From Nepenthes gracilis (taxonomy: Eukaryota; Streptophyta; Magnoliopsida; Caryophyllales; Nepenthaceae): 64,000 nucleotides of DNA. The notes beneath the pieces were generated by a model. It ran no database searches. It saw only the letters and a list, made by a program, of their open reading frames with translations, and had not been told where the DNA came from. Shown here in pieces: positions 1 through 11,467 of the stretch. Both the position numbers and the translations under genes were made by a program. The first letter of the stretch is position 1; the number at the start of each line of letters is the position of its first letter. The DNA lies in the NCBI GenBank assembly GCA_033239525.1, contig BSYO01000034.1:4030001-4094000 (forward strand), written 5' to 3'.

Positions 1-395
1 CCTTCTTCCTCACAAGTGGCTGGGCGACCCAATCTACCGTGTTGGTGCTCCTCCCTGGCTGTCACAACCGGCCGGCAACGTGGTTGTAGGAGGTGGTGCT
101 CCGGTGGTCCTCCGGCGCTGTGTTCCCTTCCATCTCGACGCTTGCCTTGCGCCGTCCGTGACTCCTCAAGCCGCCGCCAACCGTTGAGCGGCTCAAGCCG
201 CCAGCTGAAGCTGCCACTGTGCATGGCTTAGCTACTCACCACCGTTGCCTGCTTCCAACTTCAATAATCCTACTAAATAAATCAAAACAATACTAATATT
301 GCCAACAATACTAACATATTTTCAAATTTGCCCAAGGGGGAGGAAGACCGCAGCAGATCGATTTTTTTTGATTATAGTGTCCTTATTTATTTCAG
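1..395. other. No gene; GC-rich then AT-rich flank
   Basis: The first 235 bases are GC-rich with many cgccg/ccgcc words, resembling the GC-rich leader islands inside the long gypsy LTRs at 14.6-15.1 kb and 58.7-59.2 kb. The open frame here has no recognisable domain. From 240 on the sequence is AT-rich. A purine run (aagggggaggaag, about 335-347) could be an old polypurine tract. A pyrimidine stretch ending in cag sits directly before the ATG at 396 and resembles a splice acceptor, but nothing confirms that. Confidence 0.35.
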
Positions 396-1090
396 ATGTC
401 AGCCCCAAGAAAGTTCCTAGCGCGTAAGTCTAGTGGCAAACGCACTCGGCCGAGTGGGGTCTCCGCTTCCGATCGATTTATCAGTCTAGAGTCCGAGACA
501 CTATTTACCACCCACATGTCACATTGCCAACTCTCCCTTGAACGGGAAGTCCGCCTTGACTCTCTCGACCCTTCCATCTCTTCTATCTTCATTGACCGTT
601 GTTGGAAGCCGGCTCTCACAGGTTTGATTGCTCCGTCCCTTATTCTCATTCAAGAGATTTACTCTAATATGCATGAGATTTCTTTCGATTGCTTCTCCAC
701 CTTCACATTAATTTGGATATTCTTGCCCGCGTTCTTGGCCTCCCTCGGGTACCAAACCCGACCTACCCTTTTCCTCCATTCTCCCGGCCTCGTCCAAATG
801 AGGTTGCCAGCTTTCTCTATGGTGCTCCTATGGAGTGGAATGAAAAAGCTTTTAAGACCTTATACATCTCTCCTCGGCGTCTGGTCGTGAGCCGCAAAAT
901 GCTTACGAACCTATTTCCTGTGTCTCACTTCTTGTCCACTCCTATGGACAAAGTATTATTTTTGTATGTTCTACTGAGTGGTCGGCCGATTGATTTGCCG
1001 TCGCACATCATCACTTAGATTATCTCCCACTTCACCGCCCGTAAAGATTTGAGCGGTTGGATGATCGTTTGGCTAACCAGGAGGCTGAGC
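396..1090 (+). pseudogene. Frameshifted plant-transposon-domain protein (retroelement-associated)
   Basis: Two overlapping frames together look like the putative plant transposon protein domain (PF20167-like) that is common in plant LTR elements. Frame one starts with an ATG at 396: a basic Ser/Arg-rich head, then a segment with RCWKPALTGLIAP and IQEIYSNMHEIS. From about 689 the similarity moves to another frame with PRVPNPTYPFPP, EVASFLYGAPMEWNEKAFKT and LLSGRPIDLPSHIIT, ending in a stop at 1018. Weak similarity (ISHFTARKDL) continues to about 1090. So there is at least one frameshift near 690 and one in-frame stop. The copia-type LTR starting near 1110 cuts it off. The family assignment rests on recalled motif resemblance, not on a search. 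Confidence 0.5.
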
Positions 1091-1112
1091 TTCGGTGATG
1101 GCAGCATCACTG

Positions 1113-2029
1113 TGGTACTCCACCCTCCGGCGATTCCTCCACTTCTGAGTGCATACCGTGAGCTCTCCACTCGCTCGAGCCCAAAAACCCAAAGCCCCGT
1201 GCTCTCTGTGCGCTCTCTACCCGCTTGACCCGAAAAACCAGAAGCATTGCGCTCGACAAGCGCTTGAGCGCAAAATCCAAAAAGGGCCCGCTCGCTACTC
1301 ACCCTCTCCGCGCTCGAGCGCCGCGGCAACGGGCCAATTTTTAAATACGATTTTTGAGTCCTTTATAAATACTTGTCTTATACTTTTGAAACCCTAGGAC
1401 TCTTGACAGACAAGTTTCGTGCCCACTTGAGAAGAACGTTGTTCATGCTCCATTAATCTTCCTTCTCTTGAGAAAACCAAAAGCTACGAGTTTGAGCTTC
1501 ATGTTCTAATAAGTTTTCTTTTCACTTTCTTTTAACCATTTATACACTTCCATTCTTCTACCTTGGTTGGAGACGTTGGTTCGTTAAAGAAAGAGACCCG
1601 ATCATGTTCGGCAATTCAAGTGACTAAAGAGGGAAGATTGACGTGAAGACCGGAAGGTGTCTAATTCCGTTGCCGCGAGCAAATCCAAGGAATTCCTTGA
1701 TAGGGATCACAAGACAGGAGTAAGTCGACTAGGTTAGCGCGTCGTTACCACCCGATCTGTAAGTTGATTTTCATAATGCATTGCTTCTCTGGCAATTGAA
1801 ACTCGGAGGATTTTTCTCGATTATCGTGGGTATCGAGTTTTCCCTTCGTCACCAAAAATCGTATCGTTTTATTATTGCTTATACTCATTTATATTTTGCA
1901 TGCTTGTTAGTATCATTAGCATCTAGAATTAAATATTCTTTACGTGTATTGGATATTTAATTTTTACTGCTTCCGCTCTTTTTATCGGGGTCGAAACTTG
2001 ATTGTACAATTTAGGACACAAGTCCTTTT
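1113..2029 (+). mobile_element. Copia-family LTR, copy 1
   Basis: This stretch aligns by eye with the LTR copies at 16495-17451 (plus) and 8956-9605 (minus). Shared landmarks in order are the gctcgagcgc-rich start (1160-1325), a TATA-like TTTATAAATAC (1362-1372), ccgcgagcaaatc (about 1673), ccgatctgtaagttgatttt (about 1752), and a tail with cgtcaccaaaaatcg. The 3' end is inferred near the final ttca before 2030. The 5' boundary is uncertain. No primer binding site follows, so it is a solo or 3' LTR. Confidence 0.55.
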
Positions 2030-3476
2030 TCATATATTTTTTATTATGGATCTTGGTGATCCTTATTTCATAAGTTAATGTACTCATATTGTAAATTATT
2101 TATCATTAATTTAATTTTACTATTGCTTATTAAAAAAGAATTCGACAGTATTAGCTTGATCTATGATACGGTATCATGATTTAAATTTATTTTATCACTA
2201 AGATGATTAAATAAAGGAGGAGATGGTGGTGACAGCTCCATGTCCAACTAATGGCATCATACATTAAGAATGGTTTTCCATACTGAAAAGGAAGTCGCAA
2301 TATTCCGATGATATTATCCCTGATGCTGTAGATTTTGCTGCTGGTCTTCTCGTTCCCACTAGCTATTTTATCGTTTATATTCACACGTACGGTCCAATCT
2401 TTTGATTAGTCAAACTTAATACATTTAAGAGATTATTAGAATTAGTCTTAGAACACTTTGATGCATAAGAAATTATTGTTGGCCAGCTTAGGGTTTGTGT
2501 GAATTGTGCGCGCAAATATTATATAAAAGACAGATGTATCTAAATAATTAAATTTTTTTTCTAATTTTATAAATTTTTATAAAATTATGAATATTTGATA
2601 TTTTTTAATACCGTTTTTGTATCACATAATAGAAAACAAGAAGGATACCCTTTTAGATCGATTTTGGTATCGTCTGGGCCCCATCTCCTTGAATTTTCTT
2701 ATTTAGATTACCTTAGGAGATTATCATTTGTGGTACTAATCAGTAGCGGCTGCACCAAGCTCTTCATGTGGTGGGATTTATTATGGAGTGTTTTCTTAAG
2801 ATATTTGGTTGATTTTTGTAGAATGATTTTATTAATTGGGTTATGTTGTCTATTTAAAATCCTAATCTACCCAAAAAGAAATATATTATCACGTACATAA
2901 CCATTTTATCGATTGATAGAAATTTTACTTAACAAAAAAAAAAAAAAAAAGATTATAGTTTTAATTACATGCGAAATTATTGGTAATTTCGAGGCTTAGG
3001 GCCCCAATTTTTTCAGGCTCACACTGTTTTTTTTTTTTTTTTTGGGAAAAAATCAATATAAATACGTTATGAATGACTAAAATTACAGTTTGTGTTGATT
3101 CTAGTAAATTTATTTATTGACTAACATAATATACTTGTTTGTTTTTATAAAAAAATAATAATATAATTATTATAAATTTATAATGATAAAAAAAGACAGA
3201 AATTTAAAAATATTGAATTTTTATAATAATTTTCATAAAATCACTTTAATTGTTGATCCTACTGAAAAAATAAATCATGAATCTGCCCCTGCCTATGAAT
3301 TTATAATACTGCACAATGCTTATACATCTTGGGGTATAAAGATTATTAAATAAATATTTACTTATTCATAATATTGTAAAAATTAATTTCCGTCGATGTT
3401 AATCTATTTGTTTATATACTCTGCTGGGATTTTTGGTATGTGAATGATTGAAACTTCCTGCTGTTGCTGCTGAGGC
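2030..3476. other. AT-rich spacer without recognisable gene
   Basis: AT-rich sequence with an A-run at 2934-2950 and a T-run at about 3027-3043. Short open frames (for example 2595-2900) have biased composition and no known motif. The last 70 bases before the gap hold a short gctgttgctgctgag run. I see no gene here. Confidence 0.5.
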
Positions 3477-3576
3477 NNNNNNNNNNNNNNNNNNNNNNNN
3501 NNNNNNNNNNNNNNNNNNNNNNNNNNNNNNNNNNNNNNNNNNNNNNNNNNNNNNNNNNNNNNNNNNNNNNNNNNNN
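3477..3576. other. Assembly gap, 100 N
   Basis: Exactly 100 consecutive N, the usual placeholder for a scaffold gap of unknown length. It falls just after the protease/RT junction of the minus-strand gypsy element, so the missing part of pol and the second LTR may lie in the gap. Sequence on the left side of the gap does not look like a continuation of RT. Confidence 0.95.
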
Positions 3577-4143
3577 GCAAACCCCTGGCAATTCATCGGG
3601 AAAAACATCTTTAAACTCATTGATTATTGGAATATCCCCAGTCGGCACACTATGACTCTCAATCGTGCACGTATAGGATAAATAGGTTTGACATGCAGAA
3701 TCCATTAAATGATGAGTGTATAAAGTCGAACTAAAACATGGTGGCTCCTTGCGCACTACACCTTGGAAAAGGAGCGGTTCACATATTGGAATAACAAAGT
3801 GAACTTGCTTATGGAAGCAATCCACACTGGCGTGATAACTTGCTAGCCAGTCCATATCCAAGATTACATTGAAATTGTGCATTCCGAGCAAAATCAAATT
3901 CACCATCAATTGCAACGCTTGAATCCAAACTTCACACCTCGAATATAGGATATCCATAACCACTAGCAATCTAGAGAGTGTGGAAACAATCAGGACATGA
4001 TCTAAGATCCTCAGAGAGGACAACAAGGTACATGCAAAACTTGGAGATACGAAAGAATGGGTCAAGCCCGAATCCAAAAGAACATGCGCATGGGTACTAA
4101 AGATGGTAATAGTACTTTCTACTACATTCAGGGACACCTCCAC
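3577..4143 (-). pseudogene. Gypsy pol start: aspartic protease and RT N-terminus
   Basis: Retroviral-type aspartic protease (RVP_2 family) that would process the Gag-Pol polyprotein. The active-site motif is visible as LLDSGLTHSFVS, where most relatives have LxDSGATHSF. A second conserved block reads NFNVILDMDWLASYHASVDC. After about 170 residues comes NEFKDVFPDELPGV, the typical linker into the reverse transcriptase domain, and then the N gap. The frame is open from 4143 to the gap. It is in a different frame from the gag reading frame that overlaps at 4128-4143, so either a frameshift is used or an indel has accumulated. Function is not expected without the rest of pol. Confidence 0.8.
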
Positions 4144-5180
4144 ATTTCGAGCACTGTAACTGCAAAAGCCTTCCAGGGGATGATTGGCTTCTCCACTAGC
4201 CTCTTCGGAACAGGACAGTCTCTAACCATATGATCGGTCTTGCCACAATTAAAACATGCTCCCATCCGCTTGTAACATAGCTTCACTTGATGGCGTTTCC
4301 TGCAGTAATCAAAAACATCTTTAGCTACCGGCAAGCTCGGTGTTGCTGCTACCGGATGATCTGCCTTCCTCTTGCCCTTGTCATCAGATTTCACCCTCCT
4401 CGGCAGCCCTCCAAAACCCAAACCTTGACCGATAGTCGAATTTCCTCGGTTTCCAGACCACTTCGCAAAGAATTGCTGCTGCTCAATCTCCCTCTCAAAT
4501 ATGAGGGCCCGGTCTAATATTTCTCCATAATCCTGTAACTTGTGCGTAGCTAACTGCCACCTGATGTCATCCCTCAGCCCTGATTGAAATTTTCTAGCTT
4601 TCCTGGCTGAATCATCTACTACATGCGGGGCGTTTCGGGACAACTCCATAAACTTGGCCGCATACTCAGCCACAGTCCGATTCCCTTGTCGAAGCCGTGA
4701 AAACTCATTTTCCTTCTGTTATCACAAGTTAGTCGGAAAATATTGCTTGAAAAATTCTTCCTTGAACATTTACCATGTAATCTAATCTTTAGAGATTCCC
4801 ATGGCCCCTTTCTGCACTGCCCACCAATGGTTAGCCTTACCCTCCAACTTATATGTTGCAAAGCTCACCTTGTCCTCTTCTAGATAGCGAATAATAGTAA
4901 ACATTTTCTCAAGTCTTCTAATCCATGCTTCTGCTTTAATTATGTCTTGATCCCCTGAGAATTCTGGCGCCCTTTCACTGTTGAACCGATCGTACACCGT
5001 AGCCCTAGGATTTACTGATGCTATGGCAGAAGCAGGAGCCGGAACTGGGGCTGGCACTGGCAGACAATGACTCTGAGCCATCATCTCCATGATATCGGCC
5101 ATATGCCCCATAATGTCCAGGTATACTTCTTCCTGATTTGGGTGAGGACCGGCCCTGAAACCTCTTCCTCGACCTGACAT
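4128..5180 (-). pseudogene. Gypsy Gag (retrotransposon gag plus zinc knuckle), frameshifted
   Basis: Gag forms the virus-like particle of the element. The first segment (5180-4782, 132 aa) begins MSGRGRGFRAG and has ERAPEFSG, AEAWIRRLEKMF and KLEGKANHWW, the signature of the Retrotrans_gag domain. The frame then shifts, and a third segment (4673-4128) carries MAEYAAKFMELS. It ends in a C-rich tail with a CCHC zinc knuckle, ACFNCGKTDHMVRDCP (about 4215-4256), preceded by a related half-motif (DYCRKRHQVKLC). At least one frameshift lies between 4782 and 4673, so this copy cannot make a full Gag. Confidence 0.85.
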
Positions 5181-5351
5181 CTTGGATCCCTATCATTATG
5201 CATTAAAAATAGGGTAAGATTTCCACGCAAAACTTAACAAAACCTACTTAAATAGGAAGTTCAATCTATATCTTGGATCTAATCAAATTAACCTAGCCCT
5301 CAACTATGGTCAATCAGTTCAAATCTTAAGGCACCTCCTGGACTAATCCCT

Positions 5352-5362
5352 CTCTAATACCA
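5352..5362 (-). other. Primer binding site (tRNA-iMet type)
   Basis: On the minus strand TGGTATTAGAG follows the LTR end (CGTCACA at 5365) by two bases. The plant initiator-methionine PBS is TGGTATCAGAG, so there is one difference. This fixes the strand and the 3' end of the 5' LTR. Confidence 0.8.
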
Positions 5363-5364
5363 AT

Positions 5365-7647
5365 TGTGACGTATCGTATTATTAGCCAAAAATTCAGTAA
5401 AGTTTTGGCTATAATACGGATATCTGCCTAATATAAAACCTGCAAGTCATACAAAATTCCACACAACACCAACAAAGGACCCAAAATTTTCCTTTTTTCC
5501 ATGACACAAGTTACAACAATTTAAAAGTTTGGACCCCGGGTTGGAACAGGGAGATGCCACTAAGGCTTGGAGTACCCTCAAAAACCTGCGGAAGCAAACT
5601 AAAAATTCACAACACATTTTCTAACTAAACATATCACTATAACTGATATACAGACAAAAAGGGTAACATATATATTCACAATCTCCTTGTTTCCCAAAAG
5701 AATAATCAACTAAGCCCAAAATACAAAAATATAGTTCTTCCATAGCATAAAAAGCATCATTTTCATGCCTAAGCTAGGTGCTGACTCCTCCAATTCCTTC
5801 TCGCCGGGCAAGAATTCATATTGATTATCTAAGGGTGATAACAAAACAGTAAGGAGTGAGCTAAAACTCAGTAAGGCACAAGATAATAAGATACATGCAA
5901 GATTTCATTTTCAGGTCATAATAATGCATGCAGGAAGGAAAAGAGGCATATAAGTGATCATGCAGCAAAAATACAGGAATATGCTTTCATGAAGGTTTGT
6001 CTTCAATTTCCTTTAATTCATTTCCTTTGTCTTTTCTCAATTATCATTTTATACCGAAGACATATTTTGTTTGGGGGCCAAGATCAGTAGACCTTACTGA
6101 CAATGGAACAGTCAGCTGTGGTCTAGATTGTGTTTGCTCATACACAATCCAAAGCCATCTTCTCTTATTTAAGACCTAGAGGATGACCATCTACACACAA
6201 TCCCTATAGACGGGGCCGATAAGCCATAGTGGCCCAATCGCAAGCGGTTTTCAAAACAGATGATGACCTTCTATTATAATATATTATGCCAAGGTATATC
6301 ATCCACTAATATGACGCAACCAGGGTACATGGTCAGAGTAATCATTGAATTTTTCACTGTGATATTTTGGCATGCCAAAGTTTATTATCCATAATCCTTG
6401 GTCCAAATTCTTAGTTCCTTATTTTATTAGGAAATTATATTGTTAAGTATAAAATTATTTGTTCCCACTCCACTGAGGAACGTTTCATAAACCAATCAGT
6501 TAATAGGTCCATCACCTAATTATAGAATTCTTTCTGTCATCAAATTTCCTATTCCATAAGCTTATTTCGATATAAATTTTTATATTTTCGTGAGCTTAGC
6601 TTATTACACATTCATAATTTCATGCATAATTTATCAAGAGCTTCAAGAGCTGAGAAATCCTTTACAACAGTTCGTATCATGATTCTGGAGTACACAAAAT
6701 TAGCATATTCATAAATTATGAAATTAAATACAATTCAACTAAGTTCATAAGTCGGGGTTCAATGTCCTAAGTCCAATTTATGCATAAGATTCGCTGGAAA
6801 ATCAGTCGGAATGCACGAGGCACGAGTTAGGGTTTCGGTATGCATGGACCACACAAAATGCGGGATTTCGGTCATCAAATTGACAGAATTTCATGCTCAA
6901 GTTATGGGTTTCGATTATCTAGTGTCAAATTAAGCGTAATACCCGAAATAAACAGTAAAATCTATCCGGGCACGGGTTAGGGTTCTAGGTTATGAAAAAC
7001 TGTTCAAATCTTGCTAAACGGATATGAAATCGAAGTATGTTCATGTTAGGGACATGAGTGACATGGAATACAAGTTTAATCATGTATCGGAATAAGGATA
7101 CCCAAAAAAATAAGATAAAAGTGTAAATAAATGAGAAAAAAGTGTATGAGTGCGCTTGTCTCGACTCGATCTATCACCTTTGTAACTAGCACTAGCTCAG
7201 AATTGGACTAGTGGGCTTCGAATTCCTTCTTCTCTCTCTTATTCTTAACGTTCTCTCTCTCTCTAAGGGTTTGGCTTCGTAGAAAAATAAAAGTTGTAAC
7301 GCTCATCTCGGGCTTGAAAATAGACTGGCGCTCGAGTGCTAGGCAGGCGAGTGCCTACGGGTGCCATTGCCATTGGTTTTCGCGCTGCAATCCATTCTCG
7401 AGCCAGCGATAGCCTAGAGCCTACTTGATTTGGTGCCCATTTCTGGGCTTGAGCCCACAGCGAGCCCAACCCTTCTGGAAATGGCACCCTCTGCTAGGCT
7501 CGAGCCAGTAGCGAGCCCAACCTTAAATTTCCTGCACTAAGGCCAATTCTCTAGTTTTTTTCCAAATCTACTTCTTCCAAACTCAATTATGTCAATTATA
7601 TTAACTTAATTACTAGAATTACTATGTTTAGGAATTTATACCTTACA
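5365..7647 (-). repeat. 5' LTR of gypsy element (2.28 kb)
   Basis: On the minus strand it starts TGTAAGG (7647) and ends GTCACA (5365), next to the PBS. Its 3'-terminal 125 bp match the plus-strand fragment at 16369-16494, and its interior matches the solo LTR at 11468-13988 (for example atgtatcggaataaggatac near 7082 against agtatcgaaatgaggatac near 13402). A gctcgag/gagccc-rich stretch lies at 7310-7520. No intact gene lies inside; short frames are LTR sequence. Confidence 0.75.
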
Positions 7648-8950
7648 AATCTGATACTATGTTTAGGAATTCTTGAGTTTTTGTGTCAAACTCGGCATTT
7701 AGAGCAACGTTTTCTTTTTTGGTTTCCGATAATTCTTGCTTTAGGGACACATTAGTTTTCTTGATCTTTAAATATTCGTTAAATAATTTATTGTATACTT
7801 CTTGAAGGTCATAAAATTAAGCTTTTGACGTATTCTCAAAGTTATCATTTTGATTAAAGATTTCCTCTAAATTCGCATCATTTTCACACGTTGAGGTCAT
7901 AAATGCTATATACTTGACACGACCCTCTTCAGTACATCTTTCAGTATCTTTATCTTCGTCATCGCTTGAGATTGCATTAGCTTTCAAAGTTTGACTTTAT
8001 TGGCATTTAAAATTTGGGCATTCAATTCTAATATACCCCAAACCTTGACACTTATAGCAATGCACTTCTTGAGTGTTTTTCGATTTGGAGTCTTTGATCT
8101 CGCATTTATCTTTCTTGTCATTTTTGGGAGATATTTTTACTTTCATATTTTATTCGTCAAGTGAAAATTTATTTTTCTTTAAAAATTTCTTAAAACCTTT
8201 TACAAACAAAATAAAATCTTCGTCACTATATGACTCCTTATTGAAGTCATGGTCTCTCTCTTCTCTAACAGATTTTAGAGTAATGGGTTTATTTTTCTTT
8301 GATTGTGAAAGTATGTTCTAGTAAGTTTGAAGAGATCTAACTAATTCTTCAATTTTTATTTTATTAAGATCCTTACTCTCCTCGATGTGACTTTGGATCT
8401 AAAGTATTCGAGAAGCAATCTAAGTACTTTTTAGATAGTTTTATTTTCTAAACTTCATTCTCCTAAACGTGGAGTTCACAATATTATTTAATTTTATATA
8501 AAATTCATCAAAGATTTCATCATTCTTCATCTAGATTTCTTTAAACCCAGTAGTAAGTATTTGTAACTTAGAATTTTTGACAATTTTGGTTCTTTCATGG
8601 GTGATCTCAAGAATATCCCACACATCTTTTGATATCTCGCACATCGAGATGCGTTTGAATTCTTTAGTGGATATAACCATAAAAATGGCATCTCGTTACT
8701 GTTCCAATTGCACGCGTCTAGTTTTTTTTTATCCATAAGGATGGAACTTTCGGTTCATCACCCATAGTGTTTTTTGGTGATAATCACCCAGATTGGGTGC
8801 TAGCCCACACGTGTTCATCTTTTGACTTGAGAAAGGCTTATACAAACCTTCTAATAGGTATAGTTACTCTCATCAAAGAAGGGAAGAGTGGAGAACGATC
8901 CAATCGTATACATCTAAATCAGGGTGATGGATTGAGGTGAGTCGCTCATA
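7648..8950 (-). pseudogene. Ty1/copia Gag remnant (UBN2-type)
   Basis: Translating the minus strand gives a decayed copia Gag of the UBN2 type. From high to low coordinates: a capsid-like part with CEISKDVWDILEITHERTK (about 8570-8650), then a linker. Next is a zinc knuckle reading VHCYKCQGLGYIRIECPN (about 8020-8075), in which Tyr replaces the usual His. An acidic tail follows with ISSDDEDKDTE, and a coiled-coil-like C-terminal part (DLQEVYNKLFNEYLKIKK, about 7750-7810). Several stops and frameshifts are present. The gypsy LTR at 5365-7647 interrupts it on the left. It belongs to the copia LTR copy directly to the right, whose PBS lies at about 8941-8954. Confidence 0.75.
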
Positions 8951-8954
8951 CCAA
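8941..8954 (-). other. Primer binding site of the copia element
   Basis: The minus strand reads TTGGTATGAGCGAC right after the LTR end TTTCA (8956). This is a mutated version of TGGTATCAGAGC. It shows that the adjacent LTR is the 5' LTR of the minus-strand copia remnant. Confidence 0.65.
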
Positions 8955-8955
8955 T

Positions 8956-9605
8956 TGAAAGAACTTAGGCATTCCAAATCACAAAGAATATTTCGGCCCC
9001 TTAATAAATTTATAGAATAAAAATAACATAATATATAATATAAGTAAAATATATTCTAACATAGATGTGAATAATAAACAATACAAGTAATAATTATAAA
9101 AACGAACTTTTTGGTGGTAAAGGGAAACTTTAATAACCACAATTATCGAGTAAAACCCTTTGAATTTCAACGACTAGCGAAGATATACATTATAAAAATT
9201 AACTTATAGATCTGATGGTATAAATACGGCAACCTAACCGACTTACTCCCATCTTGTGATTTTTATCAATAAACTCCTTGGATTTACCTACAATAATGAA
9301 ATTGAATATCTTCTGGTCTTCAAGTCAATCTTTCCTCATGAACAGCTGGATCTCTATACACCATTGGATCCCAATTTTTATGCCACAAACATCGCTAATG
9401 AAGGTTAACAGGCAAAAGAAGGTGTATAAGATGGAGCAAAATGGGGTGAGAAAACTTGTAGAGGAAGCATAACCGTTAAGGCTATGGTTTCTCAAACGGA
9501 GCAAACAATAAGCACAAAGGAGAAGGTTTTATCTACTGAAATAACCATCTAGAAAGCTCTCTAGAAGTCTAGGGTAAAAGAAATATGACGGCTATATATA
9601 GAGAT
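8956..9605 (-). mobile_element. Copia-family 5' LTR, copy 2 (truncated)
   Basis: The reverse complement closely matches copy 3 at about 16800-17451. Examples are the tail aaggggccgaaatattctttgtgatttgg, and the region encoding the antiparallel LVEEA-ending frames shared by 9278-9472 (plus) and 16936-17124 (minus). The TATA-like ctatatatag at about 9585-9600 corresponds to ctatatataac in copy 3. The LTR breaks off at 9605, where the gypsy LTR beginning TGTGAC starts. Confidence 0.7.
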
Positions 9606-10923
9606 TGTGACCACTCAAACCCAAGTCACCAGACCCAGTCCATATGGAAACATCTCAATTCATCAGAATGCATCAATTATCTAACATAAATTCTAAGGTG
9701 TATCATTATAAATGAACTCAAAATTATCGAATTGTTAAAAATTATCTTACAAAAAATGATAATTATAAATACATTAATTAATATAACATTCATAATCATA
9801 AATTACTCAAAATAAAAGGAATATTTTTCACTATCACTCATATACCACTAACTCCAAAATCGCCTTTATATGGTGCTCAACAATAATCCCATAAATTTCG
9901 ACTAGTACCTACGATATCTCTTCAATCTGAAATCAAGCAATATAATAGTAAGTTAAATACCCAATAAGTAAATATAATCAATAATATAGGAATGTAAACA
10001 AGCATATCGGATAATAGTATGATGTGTATAAAATCAATAATAATATGCGATATGCAAACCACTATCTAAGACTCAATAACTTACCGTATCCATGACTCAA
10101 AAACCATATGAATAACTGGATATCAGATATACAATATAGATTTCACCAAATCTAATCATTAGCTCAATACGAGGTTATAACTACACGATATGACAAAAGT
10201 CTCCATGGATCTTATTTTATCATGGTAAACAAATTGCTACGTATTTATACTCCCAACGGTTGGGTAAATATCACGAGGTTATTTAATATCCGTGACATCC
10301 CTACTACTCCTATAACCCTCTCAGAGGTTGTACCCGTAGTATACTCATACTATCTCTAATACCAATCGCTAATGATATCCCTATATCATCCTTTACAATG
10401 GTCATTAGGCTATAAGTATCTCTCTTCAATATCAATGACCTTAACATCTGGAATGGAATAGGTATTGAAAAAATATAGACTATTCTAAAATCCCACGTAT
10501 TCTCATTTTCCTGGATACCGTAGAGTTTTCATACACTTTATTTTACTTATCCATAGAGTACCGTTAAAATATATATACGCAGTCAAAACTAATGCAAAGA
10601 ATCGTTTATCACTGAAATAAGGAAAAAATCCCAGAAAACTCTGAATATTCGACTCACTATTTTTTTAACATTATATGCAATCGTTACTAGCTCTTTCGGT
10701 ATACCACATATTAATTATAAGGTCATAACATACATTCCATTTCATCGCTATCGAACAAACAATATAATCACTCATATTAGTCAACTATTCTGATGAATGT
10801 CACAAGGGTCCAAATGGGAATAATAATTGCCGTTAACTCCCTCCTCAATCAGTCTATAATTTCAATATATATAAACATCACATGCTTATATATACATATA
10901 CATACATAAATGTATAAACTCTC

Positions 10924-10927
<4 letters not shown>

Positions 10928-10977
<50 letters not shown>
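10928..10977. repeat. (TA)n microsatellite
   Basis: An uninterrupted TA dinucleotide run of about 50 bases inside the gypsy LTR. A (CA)n run of about 16 bases follows at 11156-11172. Confidence 0.9.
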
Positions 10978-10979
<2 letters not shown>

Positions 10980-11467
10980 TTTACTCAAATATAATAATTT
11001 TTTATATCCACACATATTATTACACAGACGTCCATTAACAACCACCTCCCAAAATCATACCTATTTATTTATTCAGCCCAGCCTATAAACACATACATGC
11101 ACATTCATATCATTGTAAATTTATATGTAGACTTCATAAAATTCACCTATAGATACACACACACACACACACATATACCTACATCCCTATACTTATGTTT
11201 GTGTCCATAATGTATACATACATAAAATCATGCCCAAATATGTACACATATAATTGCACTTATATCCGTAACACCTGCTGCACACAAACCGCTTCCCAAT
11301 CCAACTCTCGCAATTTCAATTTTTGAAGCAATCATAGCAGCCAAACAGAGCACAATACTCTGTTTCTTGCCATTCACTTGATTCCGACCAAAATAAGAAA
11401 AAGTCCAAACTTCTATAACTTAACATGTAAATCGATGAATTTTGTAGTGTAAATCCACCAGTATTAT

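Larger units (their letters stand above)
3577..7647 (-). mobile_element. Ty3/gypsy retrotransposon, 5' part (LTR-PBS-gag-protease)
   Basis: Reading on the minus strand: LTR 7647 to 5365, a methionine-tRNA-type primer binding site directly after it, gag (5180 to about 4128), then aspartic protease and the first residues of RT up to the gap. The order is that of Ty3/gypsy elements. The element sits inside a copia gag remnant, because copia coding sequence resumes just right of the LTR. The 3' half and the second LTR are missing from the window. Confidence 0.8.

Noticed and set aside
2187..2384. 65-codon minus-strand frame
   Set aside because: AT-rich, short, no motif; likely chance.
10928..11172. 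TA and CA runs as a possible regulatory element
   Set aside because: Plain microsatellites inside an LTR; nothing points to function.
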